Assembly (NCBI RefSeq): GCF_052324685.1 | Contig: NW_027506913.1 | Coordinates: 496,001 to 560,000 of the forward strand | Length of the DNA: 64,000 nt | Source of the DNA: Brachyhypopomus gauderio | Lineage: Eukaryota > Chordata > Actinopteri > Gymnotiformes > Hypopomidae | Reading direction: 5' to 3' | In this document: in pieces, positions 51,038 through 61,156 of the stretch | Layout: each line of letters starts with the position of its first letter | Position numbering within the stretch: position 1 is the first letter of the stretch | Notes under the pieces: generated by a model | What the model saw: the letters and a program-made list of their open reading frames with translations, nothing else | Told to the model about the DNA's origin: nothing | The model's database searches: none | Translations under genes and position numbers: made by a program

Positions 51038-52165
51038 TCAGAGATGCGTGTTTGCCTGTGTCAGGACGCTGACTGTGCTCTGGTGGGCAAGGGCCTTTTC
51101 CTTCAACGCTCCCCCGCTGTACGCCCTCTTCAGGCCGCTCTCGGCCGGTGCGCACCGGAAGACGGAGGCGAAGGCAGCCCTGTAGTTCCTGTTCATCCAG
51201 CCGTAGAGGATGGGGTTGGCGAAAGTGGAGCACATGGCCACCACGTGGAATGCCGTGTAGAGCAGCTTGAAGTCCCGCATCTCCAGGACGCTACTGTTCA
51301 CGTCCACGGCCAGCTGGAAGGCGTGCAGGGGGAGCCAACAGACGGCGAAGACGGCCACTACGGCCGCCAGCATCTTGGTGGTCTTGCGTCGGCGCCGGTG
51401 GCGATCGGCGGCGCGACCACCCGCCCCGGGGCTGGCGTGTCCACGCAACTTGCCCCAGATACGGGCGTACGCGAAGGACAACACGGAGAGCGGCAGGCCG
51501 TACTGCAGCAGGAAGACGGCCACGCTGTAGACCGTGCCGTCGGCTCCGCTGCCGGGCCACTTCTCGGCGCACGCCTGGATGGTGTGACCGGGCGCCACGT
51601 CGAAGGTCATGTACTCACGGAAGATGGCCAGCGGGCTGGCCAGGGCGGCGCTGGCGGCCCACGTGGCCGCCACCACGGCGGCGCACGCGTCCCTGGACAG
51701 CTTGGTCTCCGTGTGGTGGACGATGCTGCGGTGGCGGTCCAGCGCGATCACGTTAAGCGTGATGGTGGACACGTGCACCGCCAGGCCCTGCGCGAACGGC
51801 AGGAGGTAGCACATGGCCTGGCCGAAGCGCCACTCTCCGCACAGCGTGTACATGAGCGTGAAGGGCAAACACAGAGCGTTCACCAGAAGGTCAGCCACAG
51901 CCAGGTTCGCGATGAAAAAGTTGGTGACCGTGCGCAGGTTGCGGAACTTGTACACCACGTAGATGACCAGCGAGTTCCCTGTCACACCCAACAGAATGAT
52001 GACGCTGTATGCCAAGATCAGTATCACCTGAACCCCGATGAGATTAGTGCTGTCCTCCAAATCATCCAGCAAATCGCCCTTATCTGCTTGCGAACAGCAG
52101 TTTGCAGAGGCTGTGGTGTCCTCTTGGGTTGTGTTCTCTTGACTTTTTATCTCCATACTTGGCAT
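51038..52165 (-). CDS. npy2r: Neuropeptide Y receptor type 2 (375 aa, intronless coding region)
   Basis: This is a class A G-protein-coupled receptor for NPY/PYY, normally Gi-coupled at the plasma membrane. Seven hydrophobic segments are visible, TM1 starting about residue 44 and TM7 ending about 323. There is an N-glycosylation site at Asn11, a disulphide pair Cys119-Cys199, DRH (143-145) in place of DRY as is typical of Y2, CWLP (276-279), and NPILY (317-321). Cys338 (FRC) is the likely palmitoylation site. Y2 signatures include TVTNFFIANLAVADLLVN, ASPLAIFREY and WLPLHAFQLAVD. Size matches human Y2 (381 aa). The ATG at 52165 has a weak context; Met4 (52156) has A at -3 and G at +4 and may be the real start (372 aa). 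The gene is much GC-richer than its surroundings. Its place next to map9 supports Y2 over the other NPY receptors. Confidence 0.95.
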   Translation of the reverse strand: MPSMEIKSQENTTQEDTTASANCCSQADKGDLLDDLEDSTNLIGVQVILILAYSVIILLGVTGNSLVIYVVYKFRNLRTVTNFFIANLAVADLLVNALCLPFTLMYTLCGEWRFGQAMCYLLPFAQGLAVHVSTITLNVIALDRHRSIVHHTETKLSRDACAAVVAATWAASAALASPLAIFREYMTFDVAPGHTIQACAEKWPGSGADGTVYSVAVFLLQYGLPLSVLSFAYARIWGKLRGHASPGAGGRAADRHRRRRKTTKMLAAVVAVFAVCWLPLHAFQLAVDVNSSVLEMRDFKLLYTAFHVVAMCSTFANPILYGWMNRNYRAAFASVFRCAPAESGLKRAYSGGALKEKALAHQSTVSVLTQANTHL

Positions 52166-52169
52166 CCAT
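52080..52169 (-). promoter_or_regulatory. Overlapping upstream ORF at the npy2r start
   Basis: An ATG four bases before the npy2r ATG opens a different frame of 29 codons ending in TAA inside the receptor N-terminus. It would limit translation unless ribosomes scan past it. It is functional only if the mRNA 5' end lies upstream of 52169, which cannot be seen here. Confidence 0.4.
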
Positions 52170-54574
52170 GCAATAAGCTATACAAGGGCACATCAAGGAG
52201 ATGGGGAGAGTCAAATTGTTACATAAATCTGGAAACGAAATAATTGGGAACTAAAACCACAAATTGCATCCAGATACACGAGTTGGAATGATGGGTGTTC
52301 GGCGCTGTTATTGGCAGGAGCGAGCACAGTAACGTTTTTAACCTTCTTAATAATTTTTATACAAAGAGCACTGTGTTCACCTTACTTCACGAGTAGTTGC
52401 ATTTTATAGAATTATCTGTGTGGAAAAATAGGATGTGTTGGGTTGGAGCATTAAATCACAGATACAAAACAGCGATCTAAAGAAAATTAAAGCCACGGTT
52501 TCTTCTCGTCTTCAAACCGTGTGAATCCACGAACCTTAATGATGGTTTTTTCTGATACATTGGTCTTTAAAAGATTTTGGAAAAGGACAATTTGCAGAGG
52601 ACGTTTTTTTTTCTTCATTTTCCACTGAACGCTGTGGCCATGTAACCGCGCCAAAGACATTATATTGCACTCAATTCCAAACATCCAAGTCAATTTAAGT
52701 CTAAATACATAATGTCCCACACTAGCGCTTGTGTAAATTAGAGACAATTGACCATGTACTGCAGAAATGCCACGAAAATGTTGACAAGATGTGCATCAGT
52801 ATTGGTTATAGTTAAACGTTTTGTTTTCAGGTTAAACGCAATTTAACTGCAGGCTCTAAAACTTACCTAACGTCGGTAGCGTTAAAGACAATTACTAACT
52901 TAGAGCACAGTTGGTATACTTTGTACAAGTATTATCATCTCACCTGGTTTATAGAGTAGATGCTTCAGTAACTTTACATGACAAAACGATTCACTCCTGA
53001 GTCATTCCACAGAGCAAAACGATTTAGAGGCGATGCATCCATACCGATATCTCTTTGATAGAAAGCACAAGAAAACAGCTTAGTTGTGATCCTTTGCCTA
53101 TAGGACGTTCGGCATCCGAAGAGAATCGCAAGTGACTACACACAGGTTCACGTCTAAGGAAATTGATATTAACTGCAGGTGGTGTTTGAACAGAGGCAAG
53201 AAGCGCGCGCGCTTTCATCTGCGATGGCTTTATATGCGGCTGTGCGCGCGACCTGAAGGGGCGCACATTTCATTAGACTTTTATTTTCTTACGGTTCGCA
53301 ATTAACTCGCATGATAACAGTTTCGGTTGCTTACGTGTCCATTAAGAATCGACCGACCATTTTCTTTAAAATGTTGAATTGTTGAGGCCACTAAAATAAT
53401 ACTTTAAGCAAAAGGCATACGATTGTTTCTGTTATTTGATCGAATTGGGCGTATGGCTGATTATTTGATAGGTATACCAGACGTTTCCGTCAGGGCAATA
53501 CCTTGTCCTGTACAGTTCTCACGAAAGCTACAGCTGTTCACAGTGAAGACCGAAATGTCAGGAAATGTAATTACTCTAAAGCCAAGGGACTCGTTATACA
53601 AGAACAGGCCATTGTATTGGCTCTTATTATGTGGAAATGATACTGGAGACGCATGTCGGGTCTAAAATTAAGTTAAGGTTCAAAAGGCTTTGTACAACTA
53701 CGCAAAAATGCATTCATTTTGTTACAGTGTTGCACTACCGCTGAAAACGTCGGTGTTAATTGAAGGAATGGGGTGATTGTGGCAGAACTCAGCAAATTAC
53801 CGTGATATCGTGTTTAAACGACCAACGACTGTCCTTTTACTCGTGAAAATGTAACAACAGGTGCTAGCTAAGCAAATAACGAGTATCAATCGTTAATAGC
53901 TTAACCCCTGATGTCAAATTTACACTTGTCCTTTAATATAATATGTTAGGATACCCCAGAGTTTGTTCAAATATCATGCCACTTTTGACAGTTCTCTGAC
54001 CATTTAATCACCATTCAATCACTATTTAATCACAGTAATTTATCTAATGCCAGTCCCGTGTGAACCAGACCCAGCGTTATTTATGTAATATGTATTTACT
54101 GGCCTCTTTCATAAAGTTTAGGGTTGTTATTAGTATTCATTTGCATTGTTAATTTCTAAATACTATTCATCCAATCACTTAACACATGTCTACAGCGTAA
54201 TTTATTTGTTAAATGTTTGAATGTTGTTCTGAATTAGTAGAAGGGGGAGCTATACATGAAAAAGTAGATCATAACATTCATTTGCATTGGGGCTCAATCA
54301 ATCAATCAATCTAATCAATCAACAAACTGACAGAATAGTATTGGCTAACCAACCAGACAGTAATGATGAACTAACAGCAGTGATAGCACCATCAGGAAAC
54401 ATACCATGTGGTCGAATAACTCAAGAAATCAAGGGCTGAGAGAAGATGTGGAATGTGAAGGCAACAGTTTTTGCCATGGTAATTGGAGCACTAGGGGCTT
54501 TGGCCCCCAAACTGAGAGAATGTCTCCAGCAGACACCAGAAACAACATCCAAGATCTCCATCTAGAAGAGTGCG

Positions 54575-54670
54575 GTCCTGGGAACAGTTCAGAAGTGTGC
54601 TGTCCTGGGAACAGTTCAGAAGTGTCCTGTCCTGTGAACAGTCCAGAAGAGTGGAGTCCTGAGAACAGAT
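54575..54670. repeat. 27-bp minisatellite
   Basis: Units begin at 54575, 54602, 54629 and 54656 (last partial) with the shared core gtcctgggaacagttcagaa. The period is a multiple of three, so a short plus-strand frame (54406-54672, 88 codons) stays open, but nothing else supports coding. Confidence 0.85.
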
Positions 54671-57429
54671 AAGATATTGTGTGGGATCCTCAGGCCCCCA
54701 GGACTCTGGTAGAGGACCCGACCCTGAAGGAAAAAAGACGGCCCAGAGGAGGACGAATGAGGAATTGATATATTTACATATATATGGTGTCTAGATATTT
54801 CACACATGCTGTATATGTACCTATAGAAAACATCCAGACATCACCTGCCCTCTTTTTTAAGCAGGTCATTCATGAAAGAGGCCAATGAATATTTGGCACA
54901 ATTGTGCAGAGGACAGAGCTTAGTTCTATCCAGCACTCAGTGAACATTCAACTCCAAAAGCTACAGCTTCAGAATAGGTGTGATCAACAAACAGACAATT
55001 CACAATGTACATGACAAGTCTCTCCAACTTTAAATAGTGGCATTTTTTAAATTGCATATTCAATATTATTTCCTAGATACATTTTATTATGTATTTCTAA
55101 TGCTATAGGCATCTGGTAGCTTAGCTACCACATTCTCTTTAAGTGTATTTTTATGTATGTATCTTTGCCATATTCTACCACATTCAGGCAGATTTATTTC
55201 TCTTAAGAATAAACTATAAAATAGGACAAGCTTACAGTGCATCACACAGGAGCTGTCCTGTTTATACAGGCTTTACACTCTAGCCCTTAATCTGGTCAAA
55301 GAGGAAAGGAAGCATCTAACAGTCACAAAGACCTGCAACTTCAACAACACAGCAACAAAATAAGGGCTGAGCTATCAGATCTGTAGACTGACTCTGGCGG
55401 TCTGACATGGTGATATTTAAAAAGAGAACGATTGATGTTTCCTGATGGAGACGCTGTGAATATCTGAGGGTATTGATGGAAGAAACAATGCATTTTAATA
55501 GACACTCCAAGCCTTCAAACTGACCACTGAAGACATGAAAATATGCCAGAGCTGCACCAGGAGTGGATAGAACGCACCCTAATTAAACAAATGAACAAGC
55601 TTGGATTGGGCCAGGTATCCACATTTGAATAGCTTATGGCATCCCACCAAAATGAAATCACACACCTGTAAACACACAGATTTTATTCATTTAAAGCAGA
55701 GATCCAACTACCTTAGATTGTTTTTTCCTGGGAGATTTCTATATCAGTCACCTCTAGCTCCACTCTCTTAATAGCACTATCACAGGAAACTGGGTTCTCT
55801 AAATATAATGAAAGATCCAGGCTCTTTTCTTTCTAAAATAGAGCAGGACCAAAAGCCATTTTGGTCTTCACCCAATAACGCTCGCGTGACAAATGATGCA
55901 CGTTAAAATCCCTCCAGCATTGATTTAACACCTGCAGTACTTCGTGAACCTTTACAGTGTTCGTGTCCACCTTTGATCACTGCTTGTTAACAGAGCACAT
56001 TTGATGTCAGTTCAACACAGTAGTTCTGGATGTGCAGACTCATTAGCATCTTACAAATATTTATAAACACAAGTATCATATAAACATACATAGGCATGTA
56101 TAAATTGCTTATGATGGAGGCAGTGGTTTTTCCCAGTATTGAAAACTACCAACGATGGCCTTGGGTGTAGTTTTAGACCCTATTATGCAATGTTTACTGA
56201 TGAACAATGCACCAGGCACCCCCCTCCTCTCTAATCTCAGTGCGACCTGCCTCTAATAGAATTTACCAGGCTGCATTAGTCACCTGAAGGTTCTGTAATT
56301 AAGTGATATGGATTTCATTTACTTCCGCACGGTGGACCAAAATACATGTACATCCACCCTAATTGACGTGATTAGGCAGAGTACAACTCCGACCACACAG
56401 GAACATGTAGCCTGGAATAACCTGCTCCCTGGGGAGGTGATTCCGGTCGATACGGGCACAGTCCATAAAACTGATGGCTGTTTTGTTTTATGGTATTAAC
56501 AAGGCACTGCACTATAAACCTGTAGAATGAAAGACATCGGATACAAGGTGGCTTATTGTCCAAAAAGAGTGTTGAAAATAGACATCGCTTTGCTTTAGAT
56601 AGCACAATGAAGTTCAGGACTGTTTTATGCTGGATGTCAATGGCAGGGTTGAGACCTAGATGTGCCTGGGTTTGTAGTCTCGTGGCTGTTCCCCTGAGAA
56701 TGCATAGTTCAATCCAACAATAATTCAGAGCACCATAATGATTAGGAAAGAAATTGTTTCATCCTCTGCTCCAGAAAGTCTTTTAACCTCTTAAAAAATA
56801 AGTATATTCCATTGCACTAAAATCCCAGCATGCTCTTTCTGACTGCTTTGAGTTTGTTTGCATATAAAGAACCAAAAGAAAAAGCACATTTGTGGCAGTC
56901 AGTAATCACCCATGAGGTATTCCCTGCACAGCAATAACTGTTGAACTCAGATCTAACCAATTTAGGACGAGAGCACCCACATGTATTCAAACATAGCTTC
57001 AAATTAGCACACGCTATTATTGTAGAGCTTTTTTTAATCACTGGTAACTTTCAAACTAAAGGGACACCCATCACTGCGAGGTAACAGTGTGGAAAGGCAG
57101 GTAGTAGAGGCTTGTGGTAATCACATTTCACAGGATCTAACCACCCTTCAGATAACTAACAAGACCTTTGTTAAGAAGGAGAAGGAGTATGGGTCCGTTA
57201 GCGTGCTATGTAGACCTGCTGACTGTCTTGACTGCACAAACGTATGGACGTGTCAGGTAGAAAAGGTCACCAAGAATGCAAAAACAACTTTGCTTCAGGC
57301 TTTGCAGAGAAGGTTAAATATCGCTGTGGTACCTGCAGCGAAAAGCATGGTGCAGGAAATGTCCTCATTCATAGTTGTTTACTACCATCAGCACTATGAA
57401 GGTTGTGAAGAACAAGCAGAACTAGAGAA

Positions 57430-57480
57430 GATCTTCAACCCAACCTGATCTTCGACCAGACCTGATCTTCACCCAGACCT
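57430..57480. repeat. 17-bp tandem repeat
   Basis: Three adjacent copies of gatcttcaacccaacct with one to three changes, overlapping the end of an unassigned 119-codon open frame (57089-57448). Confidence 0.8.
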
Positions 57481-59034
57481 CAACCTGACGTCCCAATGCT
57501 GGGATGCTGAGACTGAGAAGAACATTTTGACTGCATCATGACACATGTATTTCACTACAAGTGCACTTTCAGATCAGCAGTTGCATATCAACAAACACAG
57601 GACTAACCTCAATACAGCTGAGGTATCTTTGGAGTGATTTTAAATATTCAGAGTAATTCAGACTTGTTTGAACGGTTCTGGTTATAGAACTGACAAACAC
57701 AAACTCTGCATAAGAAGTTTGAGCAGGTAAGACACCAAAAGCAGTTGTCATTCAAACTCAAGGTTCTTCAACTGCATGACCCATTGTTCTTCACATACTG
57801 TTCATTTATCTTGGATACAAAGTAACTAAAAGCTGCACACTATAGCAGTTTTTAGTTATACTGTAGATTTGAATTCATTAAAAAATCTACATGTGAAGTG
57901 GAAGAAATTTTTATTACACTTACAAGCTTTGCAGGGAATCGTCTGGACCATGCATTTTGTATTTTGTTTTGTTACTCTGAGAAGACAGATATTGTGTTTT
58001 TTTTCCTTCAGTCAAAACACATCCATCAGCATGAGTAAAACACAGGGATGCATTCACTAGGAGACTGAAATTAAGTAAGTGATAGTGATTGAAGGCTTCT
58101 GTTTCTCTTATAGTCCTCTTGAAACTGGTAGTACATGTGTCGGTGTCATGGAGACCTTGGGGATGGAATGGCAAATTGACTTCTACAGACCATGAGAGTG
58201 TGTGATGGAGTGAAGATGTAGTGAATGTAGATTATACATTCTTTCTCTCTCTATCTCTACCATCATCTTTCTGCCTCCTTCTGGGTCAGAAATATGTTTT
58301 TTGTGAGCATAACTGCCACAGATGCAGCAAGGTCAGTCCAGACATGCTGTAAACGCAAGAAATTTGCAAGGCTTTCAAAGGACAAAATGGCTACATTGTG
58401 AGAGGCTGAGAAACCAGCCTCAAGCCTCCTAAATGAACTAAATCCAAGTGTACGTTATTTACCACCCAGGCTTACTGCAAGGTGTTATATTTACATAAGA
58501 AAACAATTTATTTCTGAAGTAGCTGGTCTTACAATTCAGTGCAGGTAACACCTTTCGTTCAAGTGCATGAAACCTTGAGTATTCATCTGACTTCATTGCT
58601 GTCTGCACATGGGAAAGCAGAAAACAGCCCATAAACTGAATGTTCGAACAAGGTAGATGTAGACAGTTAGGTACCAAAGAAGAATATGTAGCTGACTGGA
58701 TTTATGTAGCCAATTATGTATTGATGCAGACACCGTTGTGTAGCTATCTAGCATTCTTCCATTATGTAAGCCATAAATAATCACATTGTATTTTTTGTGA
58801 TTTAAAGCAAATTTGGAGAAGTAAAGACAGTGTTCCCAGAGTTAACTACACACTTATAACTGTCTGTATAAGATATATCAGAAATTGTATAAATTGACCT
58901 CAGGCTGACTGGTTCTTAACCTATCTTTGATGACGTTTCTTCAAAATGAAAAGGGGGGAAAAAGTCAGGTTTTGCGCACAATTGGAGTGATCATATCCCC
59001 AAGGCAGTCTTCCCCGTCATTCTTATCTTTGATC

Positions 59035-59372
59035 TGTCACGTTGAGGACCCCGGCCCCTCCCTTTTGGGCGTGTGTAAACGTTGTCCACGTGCTCTGTCT
59101 GCGTTTTCGGAACTCCGTGGTGATAGCTTTGTTGTGTGAATAATGTGTCTCACCTGTGAATCGTCTCGTAATCACATGGGGCTAATGTGGTCTGTCTATT
59201 TAATGTGCGCTCGCGCAGTGTCCTGTGCTCGTCGTTGTCTAAAGTCTACACGTCTCAGTGTGTGTATACGTGTTCCGTGTGCGCTATTGCGCAATTACTA
59301 TTTAAAATAAAAGTGACGTCAGTCTAAAGGAGGATTCAGTGTCTCATCCTTCGCCACGACCCCATCGTCACA
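59035..59372 (+). repeat. 5' LTR
   Basis: This is a 338-bp terminal repeat starting TG and ending CA. It contains tctatttaatg as a possible TATA-like element around 59197-59207 and AATAAA near 59307, consistent with U3-R-U5 order. The base after the LTR begins taccgacg rather than a TGG, so there is no ordinary tRNA primer site directly adjacent. Confidence 0.88.
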
Positions 59373-59396
59373 TACCGACGAGCCGTGTGAGACACC

Positions 59397-60671
59397 ATGC
59401 CGGGCTATGCCACCCGACCGAAGAGGGGCAATCGAGCCAGCAAGCGGCGCCATCGCGCCTCTTCTCCTGGCCAGCGCTGCCAAGCCACCGCCAACCCCGA
59501 GCTCATGGAGCAGGACCCGCTATGCGCCTATATGCTGCGCATGGCTCGGGAATCCTCCGTCCCCGAGATAGCGGACAACTTCCTCGAGCAGGCACGGCGG
59601 ATATGGCGAGAGCGACACCCCTCTCCTTCCCGCGAACCCTCGCCTCTGAGGATGGGGGCGTTCGTGCTTTGCTCGACGGAGAGCACTCCAGAGAGCGAGT
59701 TTGGGGAGGAGGATTCGCCAAGCGAGGAGGAAGAGGACTATCCTCCGTCTCTAGGCGAAGCCTCCACCGTCGACTACGGTGGGGAGGGGGAGGAAGCCTA
59801 CCCTCCGTCGCTAGACGATGTCTCCACCGTCGACTACGGTGAAGAGGAGGAGGAGGAGTCAGAGGAAGAGGACTACCTCCCTCCGCCCGTGGTTCCCTCT
59901 CCCCCCGTCGAGGAGGGCGAGGAAGAGGGCGAGGAGCAAGAGTGTGACGAGGAGGAGTACCCCTCCCCGTCGGACTGCTCCGCATGCCCCGAGGAAGACG
60001 GTGGGGAGGAGGAGGAGAATGGGGAGTACCCTCCGTCCGAGGGCTCCTACACGGAGGAGGAGGAGAGCCCTTCCCCCTCGGAACTGTCCGCCGGGATGGC
60101 GAAGAGGAGGAGGAGTCCAGAGGCGGGTTCATCCCCCGAGCTCTCCCCAGCCAGCGACATGGACTGTTCCCGGGGTGGCAGCTCGGGACAGCCCATGAGC
60201 TGGAGCCGTGGCAGTGACGAGGTGATGGAAGCGGAGGAGGCCACTCCCACTGCCAGGTCCGGAGGGAGATCCACGGGCGAGGAGGGTTTCCCGTACGGCC
60301 CACCGAGGGTTGGGACCAACCGCGCTGCACCTGCCGCGTCGGCCAACCGCGCTGCACCTGCCACGTCGGCCAACCGCGCTGCGCCCGGTGGAGGGTTTGC
60401 AGCAAGGGCAGGAGGAACACCGCCCACCGCAGCGCCTGCAGCACCAGTGGCTCCCGATCTCACTCCCCTCATCGCTATCCTTCTGGCGCGCAGCCTGGCG
60501 CCTGTTTCATGTGTGTGTGTGCCTGTGTTCGTCAGTCTTCCCGTCTGTATTCCTAACCCATTTTTCCCATTCGTTCCTCTATGTGTCAATGTGCCTGTGT
60601 GCGTGTTTGTGAATGTCCCGTGTAACGTGTCTAACGTCTTTTCCCCTATGTTCCCAGGGAGGGTATTCTAG
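59397..60671 (+). CDS. Acidic Ser/Pro-rich ORF of the LTR element (424 aa, function unknown)
   Basis: The ATG lies 24 bp after the 5' LTR. Residues 1-35 are basic (Arg/Lys). About 36-80 may be a small helical segment (PEIADNFLEQARRIWRER). Residues about 90-235 are dominated by Glu, Ser, Pro and Tyr, with a duplicated block ending ASTVDYG/VSTVDYG. About 308-335 hold a nine-residue repeat (NRAAPAASA-type) in two full copies and a part. The last 50 residues are hydrophobic and Cys/Val/Phe-rich but come from a T/G/C-rich stretch that looks like an intron, so this end is doubtful. No gag, protease or polymerase motif is visible. It could be a diverged gag-like protein, a captured host fragment or an unrelated element ORF. 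I do not assign a function. Confidence 0.55.
   Translation: MPGYATRPKRGNRASKRRHRASSPGQRCQATANPELMEQDPLCAYMLRMARESSVPEIADNFLEQARRIWRERHPSPSREPSPLRMGAFVLCSTESTPESEFGEEDSPSEEEEDYPPSLGEASTVDYGGEGEEAYPPSLDDVSTVDYGEEEEEESEEEDYLPPPVVPSPPVEEGEEEGEEQECDEEEYPSPSDCSACPEEDGGEEEENGEYPPSEGSYTEEEESPSPSELSAGMAKRRRSPEAGSSPELSPASDMDCSRGGSSGQPMSWSRGSDEVMEAEEATPTARSGGRSTGEEGFPYGPPRVGTNRAAPAASANRAAPATSANRAAPGGGFAARAGGTPPTAAPAAPVAPDLTPLIAILLARSLAPVSCVCVPVFVSLPVCIPNPFFPFVPLCVNVPVCVFVNVPCNVSNVFSPMFPGRVF
60318..60386 (+). repeat. 27-bp in-frame tandem repeat in the LTR-element ORF
   Basis: Units start at 60318, 60345 and 60372 (third partial). Each full unit encodes nine residues of the NRAAPA(A/T)SA type. The copies differ by single bases, so the duplication is recent. 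Confidence 0.85.
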
Positions 60672-60813
60672 GCGGTCCGTGGCGGACGCTTCCCCGAGGG
60701 CAGTCACCTCCCAGACGCAGGACTGAGCGCGTCGGATCCGCCCATCGTCGTGGGTTCGGGGCACTCGGTCCTGTTGGCACCCCGGGACGGGTAGTGCCCT
60801 TGGAGGGGGCGTC

Positions 60814-61151
60814 TGTCACGTTGAGGACCCCGACCCCTCCCTTTTGGGCGTGTGTAAACGTTGTCCACGTGCTCTGTCTGCGTTTTCGGAACTCCGTGGT
60901 GATAGCTTTGTTGTGTGAATAATGTGTCTCACCTGTGAATCGTCTCGTAATCACATGGGGCTAATGTGGTCTGTCTATTTAATGTGCGCTCGCGCAGTGT
61001 CCTGTGCTCGTCGTTGTCTAAAGTCTACACGTCTCAGTGTGTGTATACGTGTTCCGTGTGCGCTATTGCGCAATTACTATTTAAAATAAAAGTGACGTCA
61101 GTCTAAAGGAGGATTCAGTGTCTCATCCTTCGCCACGACCCCATCGTCACA
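60814..61151 (+). repeat. 3' LTR
   Basis: This repeats the 5' LTR base for base except for one visible substitution. It is preceded by the purine tract at about 60801-60809 and followed by the TGATC target duplication. Confidence 0.88.
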
Positions 61152-61156
61152 TGATC

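Larger units (their letters stand above)
52170..59029. other. Upstream region of npy2r without recognised genes
   Basis: AT-rich single-copy-looking sequence with two minor tandem repeats (54575 and 57430). An untranslated npy2r first exon may lie here but cannot be located. Open frames of 60-120 codons show no known family. Confidence 0.6.
59035..61151 (+). mobile_element. Compact non-autonomous LTR retrotransposon (2117 bp) with TSD
   Basis: Two direct repeats of 338 bp (59035-59372 and 60814-61151) begin TGTCACG and end GTCACA. I see one mismatch between them (G/A early in the repeat, at 59054 and its partner). A 5-bp target duplication TGATC flanks the element (59030-59034 and 61152-61156). 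A purine tract (ggaggggg) lies just before the 3' LTR. The internal region is only about 1.44 kb and holds one long plus-strand ORF. I see no protease, reverse transcriptase, RNase H or integrase motifs and no zinc knuckle, so movement would need proteins supplied elsewhere. Near-identical LTRs imply a recent insertion. Family assignment (Ty3/gypsy-like or other) is not possible from what is present. Confidence 0.88.

Noticed and set aside
51044-52243. 399-codon plus-strand open frame across npy2r
   Set aside because: It is the antisense of the GC-rich receptor gene; its residues show no family and the minus-strand frame is clearly the gene.
59503-60444. 313-codon minus-strand open frame in the LTR element
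   Set aside because: It is the mirror of the acidic ORF; a Pro/Arg-rich product is expected from antisense of Glu/Ser/Gly codons.
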